55,187 nucleotides of DNA from an uncultured Collinsella sp. (GCA_900541745.1 UQLA01000017.1:1-55187); one strand, 5' to 3'; numbered from the stretch's first letter, positions 25,651 to 34,461 are shown. Made by a program: numbers and translations. The notes: generated from the letters alone by a model not told the origin.

Positions 25651-25686
25651 AAAGGGCCGACCGCGGAGATGCGCGATCGGCCCTTT
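25651..25686. terminator. Bidirectional terminator
   Basis: A 10-bp stem AAAGGGCCGA / TCGGCCCTTT with further inner pairing, flanked by A-run and T-run. It lies between the convergent methylase and membrane-protein genes. Confidence 0.85.
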
Positions 25687-25724
25687 TTAGCTGCTTGGCT
25701 GCAGAGGTTATGAGAAGCGAGCGC

Positions 25725-26126
25725 TTACAGGCGGTCCTTGTTCTCGGCCTTAACGGCGTGCGCCTGCTGAACAAAGAACAGATCGTACACCACGATGACA
25801 AAGGCGACGATATTGACGGAGCTGCCGCCGAGCGCGGGAAGCGTGAGCGCGGCCTGGACGAGCGTGGCGATTGCGGCGACGATGCCGAGCTTAAACGCGC
25901 CATCCACCTGCGAAGGCTTGTTGGCGCCCTTGATACCCGCAACACCTGCGGCAAGGTCGACAAGGCCCTTAACAATCACCACAACAGCGGCGAGCGTGGC
26001 GTTCGATCCGTAAGCGGATCCAAAATTGCCGGTAACAATGCCGGCAATTCCGATGACGAGGCTGGCGATGCCCAGAACAAAATAAATCAGGGCAAGGATT
26101 TTGAGTGTCTTGCGAGCAGCGCTCAT
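25725..26126 (-). CDS. Small four-helix membrane protein of unknown function
   Basis: A 133-residue protein with four membrane helices: ILALIYFVLGIASLVIGIAGI, LAAVVVIVKGLVDLAAGVAGI, LGIVAAIATLVQAALTLPAL and VNIVAFVIVVYDLFFVQQA. The ends are charged and cytoplasmic. I recognise no enzyme motif. AAAGGA precedes the start. It is transcribed alone and ends at a strong terminator. Confidence 0.75.
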   Translation of the reverse strand: MSAARKTLKILALIYFVLGIASLVIGIAGIVTGNFGSAYGSNATLAAVVVIVKGLVDLAAGVAGIKGANKPSQVDGAFKLGIVAAIATLVQAALTLPALGGSSVNIVAFVIVVYDLFFVQQAHAVKAENKDRL

Positions 26127-26355
26127 AGCTGGTCCTTTCGATGCGGGCGCGGAGAATCTGTCGCGCCCAGGTTACGGCACATATCGTGAAGCACATTGTA
26201 GTTCAACGGGACGATGCATGCGTTTGAAAGCGTCTCTTGCCTGTACGGTCCAACCTTTCAAAAAGGAAAGCTGGACGTAAGCCAAATCGATGGCAGCCCA
26301 TGTGCGGCGCTGCGATGATGAGGCCGTAACAAGGAGCTGGTCTCAAGGAGGAGCC

Positions 26356-26499
26356 ATGATGTACGGAACAGGGCAAGTGCGTGAGCCGCGGTCGTTGGGA
26401 AGGCGCATGGGCGATTCTGTGATCGCTGCCGTGTGCACGGGATTGATGGCGGTGCTTTGCATTGCGATGCTGTGGGCCATGTCGCATGTGGGACAATAG
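26356..26499 (+). CDS. 47-residue single-helix membrane protein
   Basis: ATG 26356 follows AAGGAGGAGCC, one of the strongest ribosome sites in the window. The peptide starts MMYGTGQVREPRSLGRR, then has one membrane helix (SVIAAVCTGLMAVLCIAMLWAM). It lies 64 bases upstream of rsmJ in the same direction. It has no recognised family. The strong site and sensible topology argue for a real small protein. Confidence 0.6.
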   Translation: MMYGTGQVREPRSLGRRMGDSVIAAVCTGLMAVLCIAMLWAMSHVGQ

Positions 26500-26563
26500 C
26501 GGACGGTTGGGTGCTGGCATAAACGGCGCCCCGCGTATTCGTTTTGCTTGTTAAGGAGTGTCC

Positions 26564-27268
26564 ATGGGCGTCGTCGATCCCTTTTCTGTTGCTCGGGCCG
26601 CGGGGCTCGAGCTCGTGCGGAAGTCCGAGGGCCTCACGCTCACCGACGGCGCGATGGAGCTGCGTGCCGATTTTGCCCGCATGCTGCCACGACTCAAGCA
26701 AGGCCGTCTGCAGCAAGAGCTGCTGGTAAAGGCTGCGCGCGCAAAAGGCATCGAGAGCCCATGGGCGATTGACGCCACGGCGGGCTTTGGCGAGGATTCG
26801 CTGCTGTTGGCGGCCGCGGGCTTTACCGTCGATCTGTATGAGCAGGATTGCGTGATCGCGGCGCTCCTCAAGGATGCCTTGGATCGCGCGGCAGATGATC
26901 CGGCGCTTGCGACAGCCGTGGCGCGCATGCGCTTACATGCGGGCGAGGACAGCATTGCCGGCCTTCGCCATACGGCTGAGCTGATCGAGCGGGGCGAGCT
27001 CGCCGCTCCCGACGTGGTGTATCTGGACCCCATGTTTCCTGAGCGCACCAAGAGTGCGGCGGTTAAAAAGAAGTTCCAACTTTTGCATCATCTGGAACAG
27101 CCGTGTGCCGATGAGGAGACGCTGGTCGAAGCCGCGCTTGCGGTGCGCCCGCGCAAGGTCGTTATCAAGCGGCCGGTGAAGGGCCCGCTGCTTGCCGGCG
27201 TTAAGCCGAGCTATCAACTTGCGGGCAAGGCCGTTCGTTACGATGTTTTGGTGCCGCCGCGTTCGTAG
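26564..27268 (+). CDS. rsmJ: 16S rRNA (guanine1516-N2)-methyltransferase RsmJ
   Basis: A 234-residue methylase. The S-adenosylmethionine site is AIDATAGFGEDSLLLAAAGF, and the catalytic loop is DPMFPERTKSAAVKKKFQ, which is diagnostic for RsmJ. It modifies N2 of G1516 in 16S rRNA. ATG 26564 is chosen because AAGGAG lies six bases upstream; an in-frame GTG two codons earlier overlaps that site. Confidence 0.9.
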   Translation: MGVVDPFSVARAAGLELVRKSEGLTLTDGAMELRADFARMLPRLKQGRLQQELLVKAARAKGIESPWAIDATAGFGEDSLLLAAAGFTVDLYEQDCVIAALLKDALDRAADDPALATAVARMRLHAGEDSIAGLRHTAELIERGELAAPDVVYLDPMFPERTKSAAVKKKFQLLHHLEQPCADEETLVEAALAVRPRKVVIKRPVKGPLLAGVKPSYQLAGKAVRYDVLVPPRS

Positions 27269-27316
27269 CTCGTGTGCGATGGCCGGCATTGCGCCGGCGC
27301 CGCGCCGATGCGGGAC

Positions 27317-27613
27317 CTATTTCCAAGGGTGCGACGTCAGGTGCCATCCGCCGCAGTATTCGCATTTGTAGCAGGCCAGCCCGCGGCGTCCGCGGTTTTC
27401 GCAGTCGGCCATAACTGCCTCGGCCTCGGCACGCGTGTCGTAACGGTTTTTGCGTTCGCACGACTTGTAACGCCAGGCTTCATCGCGCTCGGCGTCTAGG
27501 GCGTCGCGGCGTTCGTCCTCGCGCGCAAACAGGTCGCTCATATCGCCGCCGGTAGCAGCGCCCAAAAACTCGCTTTTGGCCTTTGACCAGGCGGCTCGCT
27601 TTTTGCTTCCCAT
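27317..27613 (-). CDS. Small zinc-ribbon-like protein of unknown function
   Basis: A 98-residue basic and acidic-patch protein. Six cysteines are present, among them CYKCEYCGGWHLTSHP, which looks like a zinc-binding knuckle near the C-terminus. The N-terminus is lysine-rich (MGSKKRAAWSKAKSEF). Start 27613 follows GGAGAGAGG at a longish distance; a TTG seven codons upstream is possible. Function unknown. Confidence 0.6.
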   Translation of the reverse strand: MGSKKRAAWSKAKSEFLGAATGGDMSDLFAREDERRDALDAERDEAWRYKSCERKNRYDTRAEAEAVMADCENRGRRGLACYKCEYCGGWHLTSHPWK

Positions 27614-27690
27614 CTGCTTCGCGCCTCTCTCCAAACGCTGGTATCATTGCCCAATCAAAGTGATACCAATAAACGTGAGGTCGCCGCGTG

Positions 27691-28179
27691 ATGATCAGAA
27701 AAACCCTCGATACCGACATTCCCGCCGTCATGGCCATCTATGACGCCGCCCGCGCCTTTATGCGCGCGCATGGCAACGCCACGCAGTGGCCCGAGGGCAC
27801 GCCTTCGGCCGAGCAGCTGGCTGCCGATATCGCCGCCGGTGGCAGCTATGTGTGCGAGGAAGACGGACGCGCGGTGGCGACGTTTGCCTTTCTGCCGGGG
27901 CCGGACAGTTCCTACGATGTGATCGAGGGCGGCCAGTGGCGCAGCGACGCCCCGTATGCTGTGCTGCACCGCGTGGCATCCGACGGCACCACGCATGGCG
28001 TCGCGGCTGCGATGTTTGCCTTTGCCAAGGAACGCATCGACCATCTGCGTATCGACACACACCAAGACAACCTGCCCATGCAGGGTGCCATCGTCAAGGC
28101 CGGGTTTAAGCGCGCCGGTATCGTATATGTGTCGGACGGTACGCCGCGCGTCGCATTTGATTGGCTGCGCGAGGCATAA
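27691..28179 (+). CDS. GNAT-family N-acetyltransferase
   Basis: A 162-residue acetyltransferase. The N-terminal strand-helix (IRKTLDTDIPAVMAIYDAARAFM) and the late LRIDTHQDNLPMQGAIVKAGFKRAGIVYV are typical of GNAT proteins, and the acetyl-CoA loop corresponds to HRVASDGTTHGVAAAMF, where the usual Q/RxxGxG/A is degenerate. Substrate unknown. It ends before a terminator. Confidence 0.85.
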   Translation: MIRKTLDTDIPAVMAIYDAARAFMRAHGNATQWPEGTPSAEQLAADIAAGGSYVCEEDGRAVATFAFLPGPDSSYDVIEGGQWRSDAPYAVLHRVASDGTTHGVAAAMFAFAKERIDHLRIDTHQDNLPMQGAIVKAGFKRAGIVYVSDGTPRVAFDWLREA

Positions 28180-28213
28180 AGGCCGAGTCACATACCAGCG
28201 TTTCATCGAAATG

Positions 28214-28239
28214 AAAATGGCCCCGAGTGGGGCCATTTT
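28214..28239. terminator. Intrinsic terminator after the GNAT gene
   Basis: A perfect 11-bp stem AAAATGGCCCC / GGGGCCATTTT with loop GAGT and T-run. Confidence 0.88.
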
Positions 28240-28299
28240 TGGTAAAACGCGTTGTTGTGGGGCTCGCGTTGTTACTGCCCCAGATGAACCCGGGCAGAC

Positions 28300-28408
28300 A
28301 AAAAGGGGAGGTGCCGGCTTTCGCAAGGCGCGAACCTACGAAAATCACCGCGCGGCAACGCGGGGCGATGAGCTCGGTCGGGGGATAGGGCCCGCTTCGC
28401 CCGCCGGC
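28300..28408 (-). ncRNA. Candidate structured small RNA of about 110 nt
   Basis: The 305-bp gap between the GNAT and the GTPase gene has no gene but is strongly structured. Read on the minus strand, a TACAAT box (28420-28415) precedes GGGCCGGCGGG and the sequence ends with CCCCTTTTTG. Inside, ATCGCC-c-CGCG-TTGC-CGCG-c-GGTGAT forms a 10-bp hairpin, TTCGC-gcctt-GCGAA another, and the two GCCGGC blocks can close the whole molecule. No tmRNA, RNase P or SRP signature is visible. Confidence 0.35.
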
Positions 28409-28484
28409 CCGTAAATTGTATCATCCAGTGTGGAACGAGGGTGCCCGTTGCCGCGTGCGATGGGCTTGCAATAAGAGGAGAGCC

Positions 28485-30488
28485 ATGTCGAAGCAAGCGG
28501 TCGTTGGAATCTTGGCGCATGTCGATGCCGGCAAGACCACGCTGGTCGAGGCCATGCTGTTCGAGGCGGGCCGCATTCGCAAGCGCGGCCGCGTTGACGA
28601 TGGCGACTCGCATCTGGATACGAACGAGATTGAGCGTGAGCGCGGTATCACGATCTTCTCGTCACAGGCTGTGCTCGACCATGGCGACACCCACGTTATG
28701 CTCGTGGACGCTCCCGGCCATGTCGATTTTTCTGCCGAGGCGGAGCGCACATTGCGCGCGCTCGACTATGCGATTTTGGTTGTGGGCGCCAACGATGGCG
28801 TGCAGGGGCATACCGAAACCCTGTGGCGCCTGCTTGCGCGCTATGACATTCCGACGTTCATCTATATCAACAAGATTGATTTGGAGAATCCTGGTCGCGA
28901 TGCACTGCTGGCGCAGCTCGGCCGGCGTCTTTCCGAAGGCTGTCTGGATGCCAGCGAACTGTTGGCGGGCGGTGCCGTTCAGGAGGACGCTGCAGCGCTG
29001 GATGAGGCGGCGCTCGACGAGTTTCTCGACGCAGGGGAGCTTTCGACTGCCACGCTTTCGCGGCTGGTCGCGGAGCGAAAGTTGTTTCCCTGCTTTGCGG
29101 GATCGGCGCTCAAGGACCAAGGCGTGGACGAGCTACTAGATGGCATATGCGCGTTGATGCGCGAACAGGCGTGGCTTCCGGAGTTTGCCGCGCGCGTCTA
29201 TCGTGTCAGCCGCGGGGATCGCGGCGAGCGCTTGGCTTGGGTTAAAGTGACCGGCGGCACGCTGCATGCCAAGCAGATGATTGGCGGACGTTCCGGTGCC
29301 GAGGCATGGGAGCAGAAGGTCGATCAGCTACGCATCTATGACGGCGAGAAATACGAACTTGCCCAGGAAGTTGCCGCTGGCGGCATCTGCGCCGTGACGG
29401 GCCTCGCGCACGTTCGCCCGGGTGATGCCCTGGGCGCGGAGCCCGCGGGCGATGCACCTGTCATTGCGCCGGTTCTCACCTATACGGTGCTGCCGAACGA
29501 GCACGATGCCCATACGGTGTTCCAAGCGCTGGCCGAGCTTGCCGACGAGGATCCCATGCTCGGCGTAAGCTGGAACACGCATCTTGAACAAATACATCTG
29601 CAGCTCATGGGAGCGGTGCAGCTCGAGGTCGTGCAGCGCGTGCTGGCCGATCGTTTTGGCCTTGCGGTCGAGTTTGAGCCCGGCGGCATTCTCTATAAGG
29701 AGACTATTTCGCAGCCGGTCGAGGGCGTGGGCCACTTTGAGCCGCTGCGCCACTATGCCGAGGTGCATCTACGTCTGGAGCCGTTGCCGGCGGGCTCGGA
29801 CGTGCAGTTTGGCACCGTGACCTCGACCGACGAGCTTGATCTTAACTGGCAACGTCTGGCGCTCACCAACGCCATGGAGCGCGATCACCTGGGCGTGCTG
29901 ACCGGCTCGCCCATCACCGATGTGCGCATTACGCTCACGGGCGGCCGTGCGCATGCTAAACACACCGAGGGCGGCGATTTTCGCCAGGCCACGTACCGCG
30001 CGATTCGCCAGGGTTTGATGCAGGCGCGTGAGGCCGGCGCGGCGGTGCTGTTGGAGCCGTGGTACCGCTTTGAGCTCGAGGTGCCGGGGGAGTGCGTGGG
30101 CCGGGCGCTCTCGGATGCTACGCGCATGGGTGCCGAGTACGAGCCGCCGGCAATGGCGGGCGACCGGGCGAAGCTTGTGGGTCGCGTACCGGCATCCGAG
30201 GTGCAGGATTACGCGCTGGAGGTGGCTGCCTACACGAGCGGTCGCGGACATCTGTACCTAGAGTTCGCCGGCTATGCGGCTTGCCATGATGCCGAGCGTG
30301 TAATCGAGACGGCCGCCTATGAGCCCGAGGCCGATCTGCCCAACACGCCCGACTCGGTCTTTTGCTCTCACGGCGCCGGTTACACGGTCAAATGGTACGA
30401 CGTGCCCGCCGCGGCGCACGTAAAGATCGATCCCGCCACCTTCCGCCCCTGGCGAGCAGCAGACGCCGAGTTTTTCGGCCACATGTGA
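28485..30488 (+). CDS. TetM/EF-G-like translational GTPase
   Basis: A 667-residue GTPase related to ribosomal protection proteins and EF-G. G motifs are AHVDAGKTTL, DAPGHVDF and NKID, and domain II to IV order follows TetM, including LTGGRAHAKHTEGGDFRQATYRAI. It diverges from classic Tet(M/O/W) (639 residues) in length and in the C-terminal tail (FRPWRAADAEFFGHM). Such proteins are widespread in Clostridia and Coriobacteria, often without tetracycline resistance. AGAGGAG precedes ATG 28485. Resistance cannot be concluded. Confidence 0.85.
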   Translation: MSKQAVVGILAHVDAGKTTLVEAMLFEAGRIRKRGRVDDGDSHLDTNEIERERGITIFSSQAVLDHGDTHVMLVDAPGHVDFSAEAERTLRALDYAILVVGANDGVQGHTETLWRLLARYDIPTFIYINKIDLENPGRDALLAQLGRRLSEGCLDASELLAGGAVQEDAAALDEAALDEFLDAGELSTATLSRLVAERKLFPCFAGSALKDQGVDELLDGICALMREQAWLPEFAARVYRVSRGDRGERLAWVKVTGGTLHAKQMIGGRSGAEAWEQKVDQLRIYDGEKYELAQEVAAGGICAVTGLAHVRPGDALGAEPAGDAPVIAPVLTYTVLPNEHDAHTVFQALAELADEDPMLGVSWNTHLEQIHLQLMGAVQLEVVQRVLADRFGLAVEFEPGGILYKETISQPVEGVGHFEPLRHYAEVHLRLEPLPAGSDVQFGTVTSTDELDLNWQRLALTNAMERDHLGVLTGSPITDVRITLTGGRAHAKHTEGGDFRQATYRAIRQGLMQAREAGAAVLLEPWYRFELEVPGECVGRALSDATRMGAEYEPPAMAGDRAKLVGRVPASEVQDYALEVAAYTSGRGHLYLEFAGYAACHDAERVIETAAYEPEADLPNTPDSVFCSHGAGYTVKWYDVPAAAHVKIDPATFRPWRAADAEFFGHM

Positions 30489-30514
30489 CAAAGGGACAGT
30501 TTCTTTGTCACATG
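30482..30514. repeat. GGGAC-core palindrome with arm CATGTGACAAA
   Basis: CATGTGACAAA, GGGACAGTTT, CTTTGTCACATG. The left arm includes the stop codon of the GTPase gene. The same arms recur at 34211. The hairpin may terminate transcription. Confidence 0.75.
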
Positions 30515-30519
30515 TTATT

Positions 30520-30546
30520 GGTATAACTCGGTATAAGTTGGTATAA
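30520..30546. promoter_or_regulatory. Three GGTATAA direct repeats at 10-bp pitch before the AAA ATPase
   Basis: GGTATAA occurs at 30520, 30530 and 30540, one helical turn apart, with ATTACC following as a partial inverted copy. They end 35 bases before the ATPase start. Same-face binding of a protein, possibly the ATPase itself or an unlinked repressor, is likely. Confidence 0.6.
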
Positions 30547-30581
30547 CTATTACCAGGGTTTGCCAATCCGAGGAGACCGAC

Positions 30582-31700
30582 ATGAATCCAAATCCCTTTA
30601 AGCCCACGGCTGGCAAGCGGCCTCCGATACTCATCGGTCGCGAGTCGGTCATCGAAGATTTTGCGGAAGGGCTCGATAACGGCGCCGGAGCGCCGGGCAG
30701 GCTCATGCTCATTACGGGAAACCGCGGCTGCGGCAAGACAGTTCTCCTGCGGGAGCTGCAACGTCTGGCCAGCGAGCGCGGATGGGCGGTTGTCTCCGAT
30801 TCCGCTTCGCTTGGCTTATGCGACCGCTTGGCCGACGCGCTTCGCTCGAATAAACCCGTTGTAACGTCAATGGAGTTCGGTCCGTCGTTTGGGCGGATGT
30901 CAGTCGAGGCGGCGCGAGCAAAGGGCGAGACGTTGCGAGGGCTGGTCAACGAGCGCCTCAAGAAGCTCGGTCCAGGCAAGGGCATACTGTTTGCGATTGA
31001 CGAGGCTCAATCTGCGTCTATCGAGGAGCTGGCGGCTCTTGCCGTTCTCTATCAGCAGGTGCTCGGAGACCAGGATGCCACGGGCTTGTCCGATAGCGAC
31101 CAGCGCGGCCTTGCGCTTGTTTTTGCCGGCTTACCCAGTATGGTTGACGATCTGCTCGAAGAGCCGAGCGTGACGTTTTTGCGGCGTGCCCAGCAGCGTA
31201 CGCTGGGGGCGATATCTTTGCCCAAGGTGCGCGATTCGTATATCCAGACGGTCAAAGACGCTGGTCTTTACGTTGACGCGGAGACGGCGGACCTTGCGGC
31301 GCGCAAAAGCATGGGGCATCCCTATATGGTTCAGCTGGTGGGCTATTACATGTGGCGGTCTGCTGTCCGGCGCAACTCGCGAGTCATTGAAAGGCGCGAT
31401 GTCGAGGCTGGCTACGCCGATGCCGTCTCCGAGTTCTATGAAGCGGTCGACGCTCCCTTGTATTACGGGTTGCGCAGTCCGCAGCGCCTTTTTATCGAGG
31501 CCATGGCGGTTGACGAGGGCAAACCGACTCGCATGGCGGACATCATTGAGCGCTGCGACCGCACCCAAAGCTGGGCGAGCAAATATCGCGCAAGCCTGAT
31601 TCGCGAGCGCGTTATCGAGGCTGCCGGATACGGTCTCGTGCGGTTTACCGTGCCCATGCTGGGTGAGTACATCCGCGACCGCATTTTATGGCACGAGTAG
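30582..31700 (+). CDS. AAA ATPase (archaeal/Orc-like AAA_16 group), function unknown
   Basis: A 372-residue P-loop protein. Walker A is LITGNRGCGKTVLL, Walker B is GILFAIDEAQ, and the sensor-like region is LALVFAGLPSMVDDLL. The C-terminal 100 residues look like a winged helix (LFIEAMAVDEGKPTRMADIIERC, ending LGEYIRDRI). This layout is common in actinobacterial ATPases of unknown role that resemble Orc1/Cdc6-type or STAND ATPases. It stands alone, with an unusual 10-bp-phased repeat in its promoter. The gene ends 10 bases before the UvrA-like frame. Confidence 0.75.
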   Translation: MNPNPFKPTAGKRPPILIGRESVIEDFAEGLDNGAGAPGRLMLITGNRGCGKTVLLRELQRLASERGWAVVSDSASLGLCDRLADALRSNKPVVTSMEFGPSFGRMSVEAARAKGETLRGLVNERLKKLGPGKGILFAIDEAQSASIEELAALAVLYQQVLGDQDATGLSDSDQRGLALVFAGLPSMVDDLLEEPSVTFLRRAQQRTLGAISLPKVRDSYIQTVKDAGLYVDAETADLAARKSMGHPYMVQLVGYYMWRSAVRRNSRVIERRDVEAGYADAVSEFYEAVDAPLYYGLRSPQRLFIEAMAVDEGKPTRMADIIERCDRTQSWASKYRASLIRERVIEAAGYGLVRFTVPMLGEYIRDRILWHE

Positions 31701-31725
31701 GGTGATAAAGGTGACGGAACAGAGG

Positions 31726-34206
31726 ATGAGCCCGCAGGCTATCGAGGTACGTGGCGCACGCGTCCATAACCTTAAGGACATCGATATTGATATCCCGCTG
31801 GGAAAGCTCGTGGGTATTGCCGGCGTGTCGGGTTCGGGCAAGAGTTCGCTGGCGCTGGGGGTTCTTTATGCCGAGGGTTCGCGTCGCTACTTGGAAGCAC
31901 TCAGCACCTATACTCGACGTCGCCTGACACAGGCCGAACACGCCCAGGTGGATGAGGTCTTGCACGTGCCGGCGGCGCTCGCATTGCATCAGCGCCCCAG
32001 CGTGCCGGGCGTGCGTTCCACTTTTGGCACCATGACCGAGCTCAACAACAGCCTGCGTCTGCTCTTTAGCCGCTGCGCCCATCACATGTGCCCGCATTGC
32101 GGGGCGCGTGTGGAGCCGAGCCTTAATGTGGCCGCAGGCCTATCGCTCGCGTGTCAGACATGCGGCCGTGAGTTCTACGCGCCGAGTGCCGAGGACCTTG
32201 CCTTTAACAGCGGCGGTGCGTGCCCTACCTGCGGCGGCACCGGTGTCATGCGCGAGGTGGACGAGGCGAGCCTGGTGCCCGACGAGTCAAAGACCATCAA
32301 CGAAGGCGCGGTGCTTCCTTGGGGCACACTCATGTGGGATCTGATGAAGCAGGTGGCCGGCGAGATGGGCGTGCGCACCGACGTGCCGTTTAACCAGCTC
32401 ACGCCTCAAGAGCGCGACATCGTGTTCCATGGTCCGGCGGTTAAAAAGCACATTCTCTACGTTCCCAAAAACGGCGAGGGCGCCACGCCGCTCGACTTCA
32501 CCTATTACAACGCCGTCTATACCGTCGAGAATGCGCTCGCCAAGGTTAAGGACGACAAGGGCCTCAAACGCGTTGCGCGCTTTTTGCGCGAGGGGCCATG
32601 CCGCGACTGTGGTGGTACGCGTCTTTCCGAGGCTGCGCGCCAGCCCCAGGTGCGCGGTATGAATCTGGCGCAGGCGGCGGCCATGACGCTGGGCGAGGCG
32701 ATTGAGTGGGTGCGCGGGGTGCCCGCATCCTTGCCGCCCGAGATGCGGCCCATGGCGACGGATATCTGCGATTCGTTTTTGAGCACGGCCCGTCGTCTGG
32801 TCGACCTGGGTCTCGATTACCTTTCACTCGATCGCGCCGGTGCCACGCTTTCCACGGGTGAGCGCCAGCGCGTGCAGCTTGCTCGCGTGGTGCGCAATCG
32901 ATCGACGGGCGTGCTCTATGTGCTGGACGAGCCCTCGATCGGCTTGCATCCTGCCAATGTCGACGGCTTGGTGGGTGTGATGCGCGATCTGGTGGATGAC
33001 GGCAACACCGTGGTTGTTGTCGACCACGATACGCGCGTACTGGCGGAAGCCGACTATCTGGTCGAGATGGGCCCCGTTGCCGGAGCAGGCGGCGGTAATG
33101 TGATTGCCGCTGGCACGGTGGACGAGCTCGAACAATCGCAGGGCAGCCGCATCGCTCCGTTTTTGCGCGCAGAGTCCAAGCGCTTGCGTCCGCAGGTGAC
33201 TGACGAGGAAATGTTCGACCAGGGGCATATTCGCATGGCAACCGATGCCATCCATACCGTCAAGCCGCTCGAAGTTGATATCCCGCGCGGCCGCCTTGTT
33301 GCGGTTACGGGCGTTTCGGGTTCGGGCAAGACGACGTTGGTGCTCGAGACGCTCATCCCGGCGCTTAAGGCCCAGGCAGCTGGCGAGCGCCTGCCAAGCC
33401 ATGTGCGCTGGGTCGACGCCGAGGGTATCGCACGCGCAAACCTGATTGACGCTACGCCTATCGGCGCCAACGTGCGCTCGACGGTGGTGACTTATGCCGA
33501 CATCCATGATGAGCTGCGTCGCGCCTTCGCCCGTACGCCCGAGGCCAAGGCAGCCGGTTACAAGGCGGGCGCCTTTAGCTACAACACCGGCGCCTTGCGC
33601 TGCCCTACGTGCGATGGCACGGGCTCGATATCGCTCGATGTGCAGTTTTTGCCCGATGTCGAGATCGTCTGCCCGGCATGCCGCGGCTCTCGTTATGCAG
33701 ACGCGGCTTCGCATATCCATCGCGAGGGCAAGGACGGGAGTCTGCTTACGTTGCCGCAGCTCATGGATATGAGCGTGGACGAGGCCCTCGACGCCACACT
33801 GGGACTCAAGAAGGTTCAGACGCGCTTGCAGACCTTGCACGACCTGGGCCTGGGTTATCTCACACTTGGCGAGCCCACACCGGCGCTTTCGGGCGGCGAG
33901 GCTCAGCGTCTTAAGCTTGCGAGCGAGATGGGTCGTGTGCAGGATGATGCCGTGTTCGTGTTCGACGAGCCCACGATTGGCCTGCATCCGCTCGATGTTC
34001 AGGTGTTGCTGAGCGTGTTCGACGGCCTTGTTGCCAAGGGCGCCACGGTTATCGTGATCGAACACGATCTCGACCTTATCCGTAACGCCGATTACGTGAT
34101 CGACATGGGCCCGGGCGGTGGCGACGCCGGCGGGCAAATCGTCTGCGCCGGCACGCCGGCGGATATCGCTGCTTGCTCCAAGAGCATTACCGGTCGCTAC
34201 CTATAA
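31726..34206 (+). CDS. UvrA-like ABC protein (short, class II type)
   Basis: An 826-residue UvrA paralogue. It has two ABC modules, with Walker A GVSGSGKSSLA and GVSGSGKTTLV, two signature motifs (LSTGERQRV, LSGGEAQRL) and zinc-binding CxxC pairs (CPHCGA...CQTCG; CPTCDGTG...CPACRGS). At this length it lacks most of the UvrB-binding insertion of the 940-residue UvrA, so it is probably a UvrA2/DrrC-like protein linked with drug tolerance or self-protection. ATG 31726 is preferred; GTG 31711 in frame is possible. It follows the ATPase gene closely. Confidence 0.88.
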   Translation: MSPQAIEVRGARVHNLKDIDIDIPLGKLVGIAGVSGSGKSSLALGVLYAEGSRRYLEALSTYTRRRLTQAEHAQVDEVLHVPAALALHQRPSVPGVRSTFGTMTELNNSLRLLFSRCAHHMCPHCGARVEPSLNVAAGLSLACQTCGREFYAPSAEDLAFNSGGACPTCGGTGVMREVDEASLVPDESKTINEGAVLPWGTLMWDLMKQVAGEMGVRTDVPFNQLTPQERDIVFHGPAVKKHILYVPKNGEGATPLDFTYYNAVYTVENALAKVKDDKGLKRVARFLREGPCRDCGGTRLSEAARQPQVRGMNLAQAAAMTLGEAIEWVRGVPASLPPEMRPMATDICDSFLSTARRLVDLGLDYLSLDRAGATLSTGERQRVQLARVVRNRSTGVLYVLDEPSIGLHPANVDGLVGVMRDLVDDGNTVVVVDHDTRVLAEADYLVEMGPVAGAGGGNVIAAGTVDELEQSQGSRIAPFLRAESKRLRPQVTDEEMFDQGHIRMATDAIHTVKPLEVDIPRGRLVAVTGVSGSGKTTLVLETLIPALKAQAAGERLPSHVRWVDAEGIARANLIDATPIGANVRSTVVTYADIHDELRRAFARTPEAKAAGYKAGAFSYNTGALRCPTCDGTGSISLDVQFLPDVEIVCPACRGSRYADAASHIHREGKDGSLLTLPQLMDMSVDEALDATLGLKKVQTRLQTLHDLGLGYLTLGEPTPALSGGEAQRLKLASEMGRVQDDAVFVFDEPTIGLHPLDVQVLLSVFDGLVAKGATVIVIEHDLDLIRNADYVIDMGPGGGDAGGQIVCAGTPADIAACSKSITGRYL

Positions 34207-34210
34207 CCGA

Positions 34211-34241
34211 ATGTGACAAAGGGACTGTTCCTTTGTCACAT
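34211..34241. repeat. GGGAC-core palindrome after the UvrA-like gene
   Basis: ATGTGACAAA, GGGACTGTTC, CTTTGTCACAT: the same arms as at 30482. Its right arm overlaps the left copy of the 25-bp island repeat. Confidence 0.75.
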
Positions 34242-34256
34242 TCCCGGAAAGCCTGT
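34232..34256 (+). repeat. 25-bp direct repeat, left island boundary (att-like)
   Basis: TTTGTCACATTCCCGGAAAG plus CCTGT is identical to 38296-38320, where it forms the last codons and stop of trmL. This left copy lies outside any gene. The pair brackets 4 kb carrying a recombinase gene, as attL/attR sites do. Confidence 0.75.
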
Positions 34257-34283
34257 CAGCATCACGCTTTTCTTTTCTAGCCA

Positions 34284-34318
34284 ATTCTAGTTAAAAGCAG
34301 TTAATTACCGTTAAAAGC
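34284..34318 (+). repeat. TTAAAAGC repeats upstream of the recombinase (possible res site), left
   Basis: ATTCTAGTTAAAAGC (34284-34298) is repeated exactly at 38134-38148. GTTAAAAGC recurs at 34310-34318, 20 bp from its first copy. Small serine recombinases usually act at sites just upstream of their own gene, so this is a likely binding site. Confidence 0.5.
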
Positions 34319-34461
34319 TAGCATGTTGTCGACGTAGCGCTTGAACAGTTTGCGTCTGAGGGCCAAAATGACCTCATCCCATTCGCGAAATTTGCACGCC
34401 CTATAGTGAGTGGGCTCTCGCTTGAGCTGATGCTGCCAAGAGGCGGCCGATAGGGGCAATT

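Noticed and set aside
28180..28484. tmRNA, RNase P RNA or SRP RNA gene
   Set aside because: The diagnostic parts (tRNA-like 3' end, RNase P core GAGGAAAGTC, SRP GGAAG loop) are missing. Only a general small-RNA candidate is kept.
28485..30488. Calling the TetM-like GTPase a tetracycline-resistance gene
   Set aside because: Sequence divergence and length differ from known Tet proteins, and there is no mobile context. Resistance is not supported by sequence alone.
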